A stretch of DNA of 64,000 nucleotides from Nemania diffusa (taxonomy: Eukaryota > Ascomycota > Sordariomycetes > Xylariales > Xylariaceae), in NCBI GenBank assembly GCA_038501195.1, contig JBBPUQ010000006.1, positions 4,402,001 through 4,466,000 on the forward strand, in the 5' to 3' direction. Position 1 is the stretch's first letter. Each line of letters begins with the position of its first letter. Shown in pieces: positions 1 to 14,000 of this stretch. A program made the translations under genes and the position numbers. The notes below the pieces were generated by a model that saw only the letters and a program-made list of their open reading frames with translations, was not told where the DNA came from and made no database searches.

Positions 1-3000
1 TATTAATATTAATAATAAATTTTAAAAATTTAGTTTTAATTATATAAAATCTATATTTTTTTAAATTTATTTATAATTTTATAATTTATAATTTATTTAA
101 AACTTTTTTTATATAAAGTTTATATTTAATTTTATTATTTAAATATATTAATATATTGTTAATATATATTATATAAAATATATTAAAATATTTAATTAAA
201 ATATTATTAATAAACTATTAAAATATAATTAATTTATTTATTAAATTAAAAAGTAAAATATTAAATTAATATATTTTATATTATATATAAAATATAATTA
301 AAAATTTATATTTTTTTGCTATATATATATAATAAAACATTTATTTTATATTTAATTTAATATAAATTTTTATTTTTATAAAATAAATAAATATTTTATT
401 AATTAAAAATAAAAAATATTAATTTTTTTATATTAAAAAATTTAATTTTTAATAATTTATATATAATTTTAAAAATTTGTTATTTTTTTATATAAATAAA
501 CTTAATATTATTTAAAATGTTATAATAAATTTAATAAAACTTTTTATTAAATTTTTATATATATATTGTTTATACCTTTTAGTTTTTTGTAAAAATATTT
601 TATATAAAATATTATATTTTAAATTTTTTAAATTTTTTATAAATTTAATTTAATAATTAACTTTATATTTTTAAAATAATATTTAATTAAAAGCTTTTTT
701 ATTAAATATATCGAAATATTTATAATATTTTATAAATATTATTAATTTTGTTATTTTTTAAAAGTTTTTTTTTAAACTTTTTAATTTAAACTTTTTTTAA
801 ATAATTATTAAATTTATTTTATATAAAAAAATTATTTTATATAATTTAATATTTTTTTAATATATTATTATTATAAAAGTTATAATATTTAATAAAAAAA
901 TATTAATAAATTAATATTTATATTATTTTATAATATTTTTTTATAGTTTATATTTATTATAATAATTTTTTAACTTAAGTTTTTTTTTTAATAAAGTTTT
1001 TTTAAATAAGTTTTTTTAAAATAACTTTGTTTTATTATTTTTTATTAATAATATTTTTATTTTTTATAATTTATATTTTATTTAGTTTTTTTTAAATAAA
1101 TTAATAATATATTAAAAAAATTTAAATATAATATAAATAGTATTAATTATAAACAAATATTTTTTTATTTTTTTATTTAATTTTTTATATATAGTTTTTA
1201 ATTAAAAAAATTTTTTTTTTATAATAAATAAATTTTATAACTAAATAAAGTTTTATATTTTTTAAATTATTTTAGTTTTAAATAATTTGTTTTATTATAT
1301 AATATCGATTTAATAATTTAAACTTTTTAGTTTTTTTATTTTATTTAATAATATATTTTTAATAAACTTTTTTTTTTTTATAATAAAAAATATTAGTTTT
1401 TATTTTTAATAATTAATTAATATATTATAATATATAAAAAAATTTTATTTAATAATTATAATATATTTTATATTTAATATTATTATAAAAACATTTTAAA
1501 TAATATATATATTAATATAAAAATAAATATTTAATATTTTAATAATTTTTTAATTGTTATTGTTATTATATTTTATAATAAAAATAAGTTTAAAATTAAA
1601 TAATTTAAAAAAGTTTAAAAATTATATTATTTTTTTAATAAATTAAATATTTATATATAAATATATTTTAATTTTTATATTAATTAAAATAAAAATAAAA
1701 AGTTTTAATTTATTAAATATTATTAAATAAAATATTAATAAAAGTTTTTTTTTAAAAGTTTTTTTAAAAAATTAAATAAAACTTTTTTATATTAATTTAA
1801 ATTTAAAACTAATAATATAATAAACTTAAAAAAAAAAACTAATTATTTTAAACTTTTTTATTTTTTAAACTTTTTTTTTTATATCGACTTTTTAGTTATT
1901 TTTAAAATAACTTATTTTTTTTTTATAATTATTATAACTTAAATAATATTTAAATATTTATATTTTTTATAATATAAATATTTAATATTTTAATAATTAA
2001 TTTTATAATAAATAAAACAAAAATTTCTTTATATTAAAATTATTTTTTTTTATATTGTAGTTTTATATAAAATTTATATTTATTTTTTAATTTTTTAAAT
2101 ATTAAAATAAAAAAATATTATTTAATAGTTAAAAATATAACTTTATTAAATAATAGTTTTATAAATAAATTTTTTAAAACATTAGTTATATTATATTTTA
2201 ATAATTATTAATTAGTTTTTTATAAAATTAAATTATTAATAAAGTTTTTATATTATTAATAATTAACAATTTGAATATAAAAATAATAAATATTAAAAAT
2301 AACTTTAAAATTATTTATATTAAATATTATAATTTTATTTAATTATTTTAATAATTTATTATATAAGTTTTATTTATAATTAATTTAAAATATATAAGTT
2401 TAATTAATTAGTTTAATAAATTTAAATTAAAAATTTAAAAATATTTTAAACTTTTTTATTTTAAACTTTTTATATTTAGTTTTGATTTTTTTATATTTAT
2501 AAAAGTTATTATATAACTTTAATAAATATTTTAAAACTTTTATAATAATTATATATATAAAATTATTTTATTTTAAAATTTATTTTATATATAAAATAAT
2601 TTTTAAAATAATTAATTTATTTATATATTTTAAAATATAATATATTTAGTTTTATTTATTTATAAAATAATTTATATTTATTTATAGTTTATTTTTTATA
2701 AATAAATATTAATAATAAAATTTAATTATAAATTTATTATTTAAAAAAGTATTATTAATAAAAACAAAAAAATTTATTATTTTTATATTTTATTTTTTAT
2801 TATTTAAAAATATTAAACTTAATATTATATTTTTTTTATAATTATTTTTTAAATAATATTTTTTAAAATAAATATATTATAAATAAAGCTTTTTAAAATA
2901 AATATATATAAAATAATAAACTTTTAAACATTTGTTTTAAAGTTTAAATTATTTTAAATAGTTTAGTTTTAAATCGTTTTTTTAAATATAATAATAAACA

Positions 3001-3200
3001 AAATATTTTTTATTAAAATAAATTAATTAAAAATAATTTTATTATTAATATTATTTATATAAATATAATTTTTTTAAATAAAAAACTATTAAATAAATAT
3101 TTATTAAATAAATTTTTATTTAATAATAATTTATATAATAAATATTTTTTTATATATTTTAATTAAAGCTTTTTAAAAAACTTTGTTATAATTTTATAAT
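1..3200. repeat. RIP-degraded partial copy related to element Y
   Basis: This AT-rich stretch has no usable reading frame. Several segments align by eye with the inside of nested element Y1 at a nearly constant offset of about 13.7 kb. The clearest pair is around 696 and 14396, which share the block 'aaatatatcgaaatattt'. Another is around 148 and 13850, which share 'atattgttaatatatatt'. I see further agreement near 2345 and 16080. The copy runs off the left edge of the window, and its right limit (about 3.2 kb) is uncertain because no LTR was found there. It is a dead transposon fragment; which of its ends this is cannot be told. Confidence 0.5.
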
Positions 3201-3858
3201 TTTTTAATTTTTTTTTTATATATTTTTAAAACTTATTTATTTTTAACTAGTTTTATTTTAGTTTTTTATAAAAACTATTTACTTTTTTATATAAAATTTT
3301 TTATAATATAGCAAATAATATATAAATAGTTTTAATTTTAGCTACTATTAAAAATTATAATATATAACTAATTTATTATTTTATAAAATATTTAAATTAT
3401 AATAATATAAATATATATTTTATTAAAAATAAGCTTAAATTTAATTTTATTTAATTTTTTTTAAATATTATAATTAATAATAAACTTTTTATTTTTAAAT
3501 TTATATTTTGCTATATTAAATAAAAAAAATATTTTATATATATAATATTATTTTTATTAATAAATTAATTTATATTTATTTTTTATTTAAAAAAAAATAT
3601 TTTGTTAAATTTTATTAACAATTAAATAAAATATATAAAAGTTTTATATTATTTTATTTTTTATATAGTTTTAATATTATTAATAAATATTTTTTTTAAA
3701 ACTATTAAAGCATTTTTTAATAAATTTTAATGTAGTTTTTTATAAAATAATATTATAAATTATAAACTTTTTAATTAAAAAATTTAAAGCTGCTTTTTTT
3801 ATATTAAAATAATTATTTTTGTTTTTAAAATAAAAATAAAAATTATTTAATATAAACA
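3201..3858. other. AT-rich stretch without genes
   Basis: Nothing codes here. One segment near 3727-3800 (around 'gttttttataaaataatat') recurs near 37690-37750 in the same orientation, so part of this stretch belongs to a repeat also present right of the gene island. No LTR ends were found. Confidence 0.4.
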
Positions 3859-4225
3859 TTTTTTTTTTTTTTTTTTTTTTTTTAAATACCGAAAAAATCT
3901 ATAATATTATAGCTCGGCATTTTTTTTTTTTTTTTTTTAAAATATAAAATTAATATAAACAATATAAAAAAAATTCAATATTAAATAAGAAATTCAATAT
4001 TTAATAATAAATCGATATTTCAGTGTTAATATTAAATATATTTAATATTAAATCGATATTAAATCAATATTAAATTAAACTTTTTAATATTAATTTATAA
4101 CAAATAAATAAAACAAACTTAATATTATAAAAGCTAAAAAAAAACAGCTAATATAATATATATAAAAATATTATATATTTAAAAAAGAATATTAAATTAA
4201 AAAAAAAAAAAAAAAAAAAAAATTA
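3859..4225. repeat. T tract / palindrome / T tract / A tract block
   Basis: A T run (3859-3883) is followed by a short segment with unusual C and G (two CG dinucleotides) and a perfect 14-bp palindrome at 3899-3912 (ctataatattatag). CCGA on its left and TCGG on its right lengthen the possible hairpin. A second T run follows at 3920-3938. From about 3967 to 4080, 'aatatt'-based words with intervening 'cgatatt' recur irregularly, and an A run ends the block near 4200-4222. The sequence could fold as a hairpin on either strand. Its role is unknown; it may be the junction between the Y-like piece on the left and the W-like piece on the right. Confidence 0.4.
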
Positions 4226-4329
4226 AATCTGCAATAGTAGATTTAATTATATATAAATTTTTTCTTTTTTAGTAAATATTTCTTTTATTATTTTAATATT
4301 ATTTGTTATATTTTTATTGTTTGTTTTTA

Positions 4330-7300
4330 ATATAATAAAATAAATATTTGTTATAAAATATAATAAATACTTTAATATATTTTTTATATATTATTTTTTT
4401 ATATAATAAATATAGTTTAGTTATAACTATTTTAAAAATAAAATATTTAAAATTTATTATTTAAAAAAATAAAATATAAATAAACTTTAAAAAAATAATT
4501 ATAATTTAAAATTAAAAAATTTTAATTATAATAAAAAAATATAATTTATTATAAAATTTTATAATTTTTATTAATAGTTTATTTAAATTTAAAACTAAAT
4601 AATTAAATTATTATTTTAATTAATTTAAAAAAAAATATATTTAAATAAAAAAATAACTATTAAAAGCTTTTTAATATATTAAAAAATGTTTTAATATTAG
4701 TTTTAATATTTATATATTTTAATTATAATAAAAAAATTTAAATTAAAATTAATGTTTTAAATAAAATAATTATAATTTATTAAATATAAAAAAATAATAA
4801 AAATAATAAATAATATTTATTAACTTTTTTATTAAAAGTAATATATAATATAAAACTAAATTATAAAATTTTAAATAAAAAGTTATTAATTATAATAAAA
4901 ATATTATAAAATTAAAAATTTAAATTAATAAATTTATAAAAAAAAAAACTTTTATTAATTATTATAAATTATTAAATAATAAAATTTTTTAATATAAAAT
5001 AATAATTTAATTTATATTTAATAAAATAAATAAAACTATTTATTTAATACAACTTTTTAATTATATTTAATTTTAATATTAAAAATATTATAATTAATAT
5101 AATATTAAAAAAATAAAAAAATTTACTAATATAAAAAAATAAAAATAAAAATTAATTATTTATAATAATATTTAAATTAATTAATTAATTAAATTAACTA
5201 TTAAAAACAAATTAATGTTTTATTAATATTAATATTATTAATAAATAAAGTTTTTTAATAAAATTAAAATTTTATTAAATAAAAACTTAAAAAAATTAAA
5301 AATTTTAAATTTAAATAAAAATTAATAACTTATAAAAAAACGTTATTTATTTTAAAAAATAATTATTTATTTATAAAAATTTTATAAAAGCTATATAAAA
5401 AAATTATAATTATTTATTTAAAATATATAAAAATATATAAATTAATAATAATATAATATTAATAATTTAAATTATAAAAAATATTAATTAATTAAAGTTT
5501 TATAAAATAAAACATTAAAACTTTTATAATTAATTTTAATATTTTTATATTTATTTAAATATTTAATAATAAATTTTAAAAAAATATTTATAAATAATAA
5601 GAAAAAAAACTTAATATTTATAATAATAAATAAATTAAATAATTTATTTTAATTAATTTTATATTTAAAAATAATTATAATTAAAAATATAATTTGTTTA
5701 TATTATAAAAATTTATTTTAAATTTTTAAACTTTTATAAAAAATTTATTTTAATAAAAGTTTTTAATTTATATTTTTTTTATAAATAAATTAATAAAAAT
5801 TTTAAAAATAAAATAAAAACAATTATTAATAAAATATTATAAATTTATAAAATAAATAAAAATTATTATTTAATATTTTAATTAAAAGTTATAATTATTT
5901 TATAATTATTATTAAAATAATTAAATAAAAACTTTTTTAATTATAAATTATATAATAGTTTTTTTTTTATATAAATTAATAAAATTATAACTTTATAAAG
6001 TTTTTTTTAAATTTTTAATAATAAAATATTTAAATTAAATAAATTATATAATTAAAATAATAAATTATTTTAATTAAAAAAAACTAAATCGTTAAAAGAT
6101 TTAATAGTTAATTTAAATAATTTAAAATTAAATTAATATAATATAATAAATATTAAATAAAATATAAATATAAATAATTAAAAAAAAAAACTAATATTAT
6201 AAAATATTAAATTTTAAATTACATAATTAAATATTTATTATAAAAAAATAATAGTTTTAAATTATAAATTAACTATTAAATAAATTAAATTATTTATTAA
6301 TATATTAATATTTTAAAATTATTAAATAAATAAAACTAGTTATATTTAAATTAAAAATATTAATAAAATATTATTTTATAAATTTATATTATATTAATTA
6401 TTTAAAAAAATATTTAAAAATTTCTTTATTAAATTAAATATTAAAATAACTAAAAAAAAATTTTAAAAATAAATATAAAAAAATTAAAAAAACTTAAATA
6501 AAAAGTTAAATATATTTATATTATTTAATTATATTATAAAAAAATATTATAATAATAAATAAATTAAAAAAGAAATTTTTTTTAATAAAGTTTAATATTT
6601 AATAAATAATTTTAAAAATATAGTAAAATTATTATTATAGTTTTATTAAAATTATTTTAATTTAATAAAACTTTTTAAAAAATTAAATAAATAATTATAA
6701 ACTATAAAAAAAAACTATTTTAATAATTTTTATTTTAATAATAATATATTTAATATAAAAAAAATAAAAAAAAACTAAAAAAAAAAAAAATTTAAAAAAA
6801 TATATAAAAAAAAAGTTTTAAAATTAATAATACAATATATTATAAAAATAAATTATTAATAAATTATAAAAAAACTTAAAACATTTTTAAAGTTTAAAAA
6901 TTTATAATATAATAATTAAAATATAAATATTTAAAACAAATTTTTTTTTTTAAAAAAATAATAATTATTTAAATAAAAGTTTAAAATTTTTTTTTAAAAA
7001 TAAATAATTATAACTAATAAATTTATTAATTTAATTAATTAATTAATTTATTTAATTTTTTAATTTATTATTTATTTATTATTTATTAATTTTAATTAAA
7101 ACTTTATAATTTAAATAAATTTTTATTTTTTTATTTTATTATTAATATATAAATAATATTTTAATTAAAAGTTTTATTTTAATAAAAAAAATTAATTATA
7201 ATAATAAAAAAATTTAAATAAAATTTAATACTTTTAATAAAATAATAACAAAAGTTTTATTATAAAAAAAAAATAACAATTTTTAATATTTTATTATATA

Positions 7301-7535
7301 TTATTTAAAAGCTTTATATAAAAAAAAAATAAATTATAATATTTTAAATAAAAAAATATTAATAATAATTAAAAAATTTAAATATTAACGATTTAAATTA
7401 ATAAATATATAAAAAAAATAACTATTTTTAATTATAATTAATTATTAAACTTTTAAATTTTTTAATATTAAATAAAAATTAAATCTTTAATAAATTAATT
7501 AAATAAATTTAATAATTAAATATTATTTTATTATT
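4330..7535 (-). repeat. RIP-degraded W-related element fragment (W3), split by X1
   Basis: The AT-rich sequence between about 5700 and 7260 aligns by eye, in the same orientation, with truncated copy W2 (29.9-31.4 kb). Shared words include those around 'aaatattataaatttataaaataaa' (5833 and 30059, quoted in part) and 'aataacaaaa' near 7245 and 31415. W2 is read on the minus strand from its LTR, so W3 probably is too. Divergence exceeds simple transitions, so it may be a relative rather than the same subfamily. No LTR was found. Element X1 interrupts the right side at 7541, so this fragment predates X1. It has no open reading frame. Confidence 0.4.
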
Positions 7536-7540
7536 ATATA

Positions 7541-7848
7541 TATTAATAAAACTTTTTATATATATATATATAAAAAGATTTAAAATAATTTATAAAGTTT
7601 AAAATTTATTTCTAAGTTTTAAAATTTTATATTAATTTATATATATATTTTATAAAAAAAAATATAATTAAAAAAGTTATATATAAGTTATTTATATATA
7701 TATATATATAAAATTTATAAATTTTATAAATCTTAATAAATTTTTATATTTTTTATTTATTTAATTATTTAATAAAAACTTTAATTTAAATTTTAATTAT
7801 ATATATTTAATATATATATATAAGTTTTATTAAATTATTAATTTAATA
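7541..7848. repeat. X1 left LTR
   Basis: This 308-bp terminal repeat contains a long TA-alternating run near 7560 and another near 7700. It is nearly identical to the copy at 20209 and inverted relative to 38619 and 44167. ATATA precedes it directly, as expected of a 5-bp target duplication. In DNA this AT-rich a 5-bp match alone is weak evidence; the equal lengths of all four copies carry the call. Confidence 0.85.
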
Positions 7849-10758
7849 TTAAAGCTTTTTTTTTTATTTAATAATTTTAATTTTAATATTAATTAATTTT
7901 TTATTATTTTTTTTATTATTTAATTAATTTATATATATTTTTATTTATATAATTAATTTATTTATATTAATTAACTTTTTTAATATTTAATTAAATGTTT
8001 TTTTTATATAAATATTTGTTAAATTATTTTTATTATTAATTTAATATATATTTATAATTTTATAATTTTTATATATTTTTTAAAATAATATAATATTAAT
8101 TATAAATTGTTTTTTTTATATAATTTTTAATTTAATTAAATATTTATATAAAAATTTAAAATCGATATATATAATTAATAATATAATTAATAATTTTATT
8201 ATATAAATAATTTTTTAAAAAATTATATTAAATATAATAATATAATTAAATTTATTAACTATATTATATAATTTATTTATTAATATATTATATATAATTT
8301 ATTTATATTTAATTAAATTTTAATAAATAATATTATTTTTAATTATAAAAGTATTTTTTATATAACTTTTATTAATTAATATAATTATAAATTTAATTTA
8401 AAAATTTAAATTTTTATTATTTACAAATATTTTATTAATAAAAATAAAAATTTTTATATAATTAAAATTTAAAAATATATAATATAATTTTTATTATATA
8501 TTATTAATTTATTATTATATTTATATATTTAATATTTTTATATTATTTTTTAATAACTTTTAAACTTATATAATAATTAATAAATTATATAATATTTTTA
8601 ATTAATATATTAATATAATATATATATTTTAAATTTATTAAATAATATATTATTAAAAATAATTTTTTATATAAATATTAATAATATATAATTATTTAAT
8701 TTATTTTTATTAAATTTAATAAAATATTTAAATATTAATTTTATTTTTAATTTTATATAAAATAATAGTTTAGTTTTTTTTTTATATAAAAGTTTTTTAA
8801 ATATAATATTAAAAATATTATTTATTTAAAGTTTTATAATTATAAATTTATTAAGTTTTTTTTTAATATATAATAAATATAAGTTATATATAAATATTTT
8901 TATATTTAATTTTTAATAATAATATTTATAATAAATTTTATATTAATATAATTTATATAATAGCTATAAAATTTAAAATATAATATTTATTAAATATTAA
9001 TTTTTTAATTTTTTTAACAAATAAATATAAATTTTTTAATTTAATTTATTATATAATTATATATATATTTAAAAAATATATTATAGTTTTATATATATAT
9101 TATAATTTTAAATTAATAACAATTTTAAAACTATAATAAATTATTAATTTATATATTAAATTGTTAATATTTATATAAAAATTTAAATTTTATTATTATT
9201 TTTATAATTTTATATAATTAATTTAAACTTTTTATATAATTTAATTGTTTTATTTTTAACTTTTTATATAAATTTAATTTAAAAAATTTATATTTAATTA
9301 TATTAGTTTAAATTATATTATATAAATTAAAATATATTTTAAATTATTAATATATTTATTTTAGTTATATTTATTTATTTAAAAAATATATTAAATATAA
9401 TAATTATATTATTTTATTTTAATTATATAATTAAAATATAATTATTAATTTTTTTTAATATAAAATATTAATTATTAATAAATATAAATAACTTTTTTAA
9501 TTTATTTTTATATTAAAGTTACAATTATTTAATAATTTAAAAAAAATTATATAAAAAGTTATTTTTTTTATATAATAAATTAAATATAATTTTTAATTAA
9601 TAATATAATTTAATTTATATATAATAAAATTTAATTAATTTATTTATTATATTAATTATAATATTATAATTTTTAATTATAAAAATTTTATATAATTTTA
9701 TATAGCTTTTTTATTTTTTTTATATTATAACTTTATTTTAAAAAAATAAAAAAAATATTTTATATAATAATATTAGTTTATTTTTAGTTTATATAATTTA
9801 ATTAATATTAATTTTTATATAAATATTTTTTAATATTTTTATAATTTTTTATATAGTTTTTATTTTTTAAATAATTTTTAATAAAAAAAATAAATTATTA
9901 TTAATTTTAAAATAAACTTTAAAAATTAATAAAATAAATATAAAACTATTTAGTTTAATTATATTATTTAAAACTTTTATAACTATTTATAATATTGTTT
10001 TTTTATTTATATAATAATTAATTTTTTTATATAAAATATTAAATATATAATAAAATAATATATATATTTATTTAACTTTTTTAATAGTTTAATATATTTT
10101 AATAAATATTTTTTTATATAAAGTTTTAATTAATTATATATTATTATAAAATTTTTTAAATAAAAAATTTATATTAAAATTATATATAATATAATTAAAT
10201 AGCTTTTAATATATTAAAATTTAATATTAATATAATATATTTTAAATATTATATATATTTAAAAATTTTAAAAATTTAATTATTTAAAACAAAATATTTA
10301 TATTAATTATATATAAAATTAATTGTTTATTAATTTATATAATATTAATAATAATTTTATAATTAAAATTATATTTATTTTTTAATAAAAATTTAAATTT
10401 TTTTAAAGTTTAATTATATAATTAATAATAATAGCAAAATTTTTTAATTTTTTAAAATATTAAAATATTAATATTATTATATTTAACTTTTTATAATAAT
10501 TTTATAAATTTTTTTATATAAAAATATTTAAATTAATAATATAATTTTTAAAACTTTTATTTTATAAAATAATTTATAATTTTTAATTAATTAATATTAA
10601 AAAATAAATATTTTTATTTTTATATAATTAATATTATTATATTATTTTATTATATAATTATATTTTATATATTATTAAAATAAATATATAATTAATTTAT
10701 ATTTTATAACAATAATAAAAATAAAATTAATATATTTAAAATATAAAATTTAATTAAT
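7849..10758. repeat. X1 internal region, left part
   Basis: This degenerate internal sequence matches X2 read in the opposite direction (44166 down to about 41200). There are no genes. The final five bases (TTAAT, 10754-10758) are the left target duplication of nested Y1. Confidence 0.75.
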
Positions 10759-11068
10759 TGTAATAAATGTAATATTAGCAATAAGTTTAAAAATTAAATA
10801 ATATTATATATTTTAAAAAAAAAACTAAAATTAAAAAAACTAAAAAATAAATTTAACTTTTTTAATTAAATCAATATATTTATATAAATATTTTTTTATT
10901 TATTATTTTTATTTTTTTATATTTATTATTTTATTTAATTTTTAATAAATTTATTATTTTAAACAAATAATAAAATTTATTTAATTATTTTAGCTATTTA
11001 TTAATTATATTATATATATTAATTATTTTTAAAATTTATTTATTTAAATATAAATATAATTTATAATA
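10759..11068. repeat. Y1 left LTR
   Basis: This 310-bp terminal repeat begins tgtaataaatg. It shares with the copy at 17569 the block 'aatattagcaataa' and the stretch ending in 'tttataata'. It differs from the right copy mainly by C/T and G/A changes and one small gap near 10950. Confidence 0.88.
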
Positions 11069-14000
11069 ATTTTTTTTATATAAAAAAAGTTTGATTTAAA
11101 TTTTTATTATAATAAATATTTAAACTATAAATTTTTTATGAATTAATATTTTTAAATAAAAAAAAAATATTTTTAATATATATAATTAATTTATATATAA
11201 AAGTTTTTAATTTTTGCTATTTTTTTATTATATTAATAATTAATTTAATAAAGTTATTATTTTTTATATAATATTATATATATATTTATAAACTTTTTTA
11301 CTTTTTATATATATAATATTTTTTTTTTATATTAATTTTATTATTATTAAAATATTTTTTTATAAATATTTTTTTTTATATTATTTTTTTTTATTTTAAT
11401 AACTTTATTAAAAAATCTTTTATATTAAAGTTTTAATTATAAAATTTTTATATATATATTAAAAAGTTTTTTAAAATATTTATTAAATATTATTAATTAT
11501 TATAATTTTATTTTTTTTAAACTATTTTATAATAAAGTTTATTTAATTTAATATATAATAATAAAACTTTTTTAACTTTTTATTTTTTTTTATTATATTT
11601 AAAGTTTATAACTTTTTTTTTTAAATATTTAAAATTTTATTTTAAAAATAAATTTTTTAAATATTTATATAATTAATTTATATAAAACTATTAAAATTTT
11701 TTTTAAAAGTTTAATAAATAAAATTTAAAAATATTTTTATTATTATTATTAATAATTTTATAATATATTTTTATTATTAAATAATTTAGCTTATTATTAA
11801 ATTAATTAGTTTATTTTTTTTTTTTTATAAAATATATATTTAATTTTTTATTAAAAAGTTTAAGTTTTATTAATATTTATTAATTTAATTAATTATTTTT
11901 TATTAAATTTAAAACATTTATTATTTTATTATTATTATATATTTATATATTTTAATTATAAAACTTTATACTTTTTTATAATTTAGTTTTTTTTTATTAA
12001 TTTAAATATTAATTTTTTTATTTTAGTTTTTTAATTAAATGTTATTTTTATAGTTTAATTAATTAATATTTTATATAAAAACAAACTTTTTAATAATTTA
12101 TATAATAAAAATATTTATATTATATTTAATATTAATAATATTTTCAATTAGTTTTTTTAAAAATAATTAATAAAAAATTATAATTTTTAGTTTATTTATT
12201 AATATATAATTTTTATTTATTTAATAGTTTATTTATAACTAATAGAAAAAAATTTTAATTTTATTTTATAAATTTAAAATAATTTATTTATAAATTTAAT
12301 TATAAATTAAAAACTGCAATTATTAATAAAGCTTTTTAATTAATTATATATTTTATATAGTTTATTATAATATATTTTTATAATTTATTTTATAGTTATT
12401 ATATTTTTATAAATTATAGTTTATATAAATTTAAATAATTTATTAATTATATAAAAAGTTATATTATTTTTATTATTATTAAAAAAAAAATATTTAAAAT
12501 TTATTACTATATATTGCTATATATAGTTTAATATATTTAAAAATTTTAATTTTTTTAAAATTTTATTTTTTAAAACTTTAGTTATTTTATATAAATAATT
12601 TATTATATATTAATTTATTTTTTTATAAACTTTAAACTATTAATATTTTTAAATTATTAAAACTTTTATTTTATTTTTTTTAAATATATTATAACTAATT
12701 AAATATATATTTTTTTAATTAATTTAATATATAAATAATTAATATTTAATATTATTAAATGTTTTTTATATAATATTAAATTATTTAATATTATTTAATT
12801 TAAATTTTAATTAATATAAATTTTTCTTTTATATTTAATTAAACTTTTATTAATTTTATTAACTTTTAACTTTAAATTAATTAATAATATTTTAAAAATT
12901 AACAAAAATATAATATTATTTTTTAATATATATATTATTATAAACTTTTATAAAGTTTTATTAAAAAAAATTATTAATTTAAATAAAGCTATTATTTTTT
13001 GTTTATTTTTTTTTTTTTTTATATTTTTATATTTTTTAAAAGCTTTAAAAAAATATTAATAATAATATTTTTTAAATTTAAATAATATATAATTATAAAA
13101 TAATAATAATTTATAAATTTTATTTATTTTATTTATTAAAAGTTTAATATTTTTTTTATATTAAAATATTTTAAAATTATATAATTTATTAAAATTATAA
13201 AAAAATATTATATATTTATAAATTTTGTTTTTTAATATAAAAGCTTTTTTATAATTACTAATATTTATTTATTATATATTTTATAATTAAGTTTTATATT
13301 ATAAAATATTTTTAAAAAAAAAACTACTAGCTTTTATAAATTTTTTAAACTATTTTTTTAAAATAATATATTTAATATTACATTATTAAAAAAGTTAATT
13401 TTTATTATAGTTTTAATATTATAAAAAAAGTAGTATAAAATAAATATATTTATTAAAACTATTTATAAAATTTTAAATATTTTTTAATACTTTAAAATTT
13501 ATTAAAATATTATACTAATATATATAAAGTTAATAAATAGTTTTATAATTTATTTATATTTTTTTATAAATTTTTTATAAAAGTTATAAAAACTTAAAAA
13601 TAATTATATTTTTTTAAAATATATTTTTTTTTTTTTATTATAAAATAAATTTTAATAATATATAATTTTTATTTTATTAAAATTAACTTTTATTTTATAT
13701 ATTTTTATAATAAACTTTAAAAATTTAATTTTTGTTATATAAAATTTATACTTTTTAAAATTAATTTATAATTTAATTTTTTTTAAATAAGTTAATATTT
13801 TATTAATATAATATTTATATTTTAATTTATTATTAAAATAAATCAATATATTGTTAATATATATTATATAAAAAATATTTAAATAATTTTTTAATATATT
13901 GTTTATATAGCACTAAAATATTGTAAATTTATTTGTTAATTTAAATAAAAATATTTTAAATTAATAAGTTTTATATTTTATTTAAAAAACTATTAATAAT

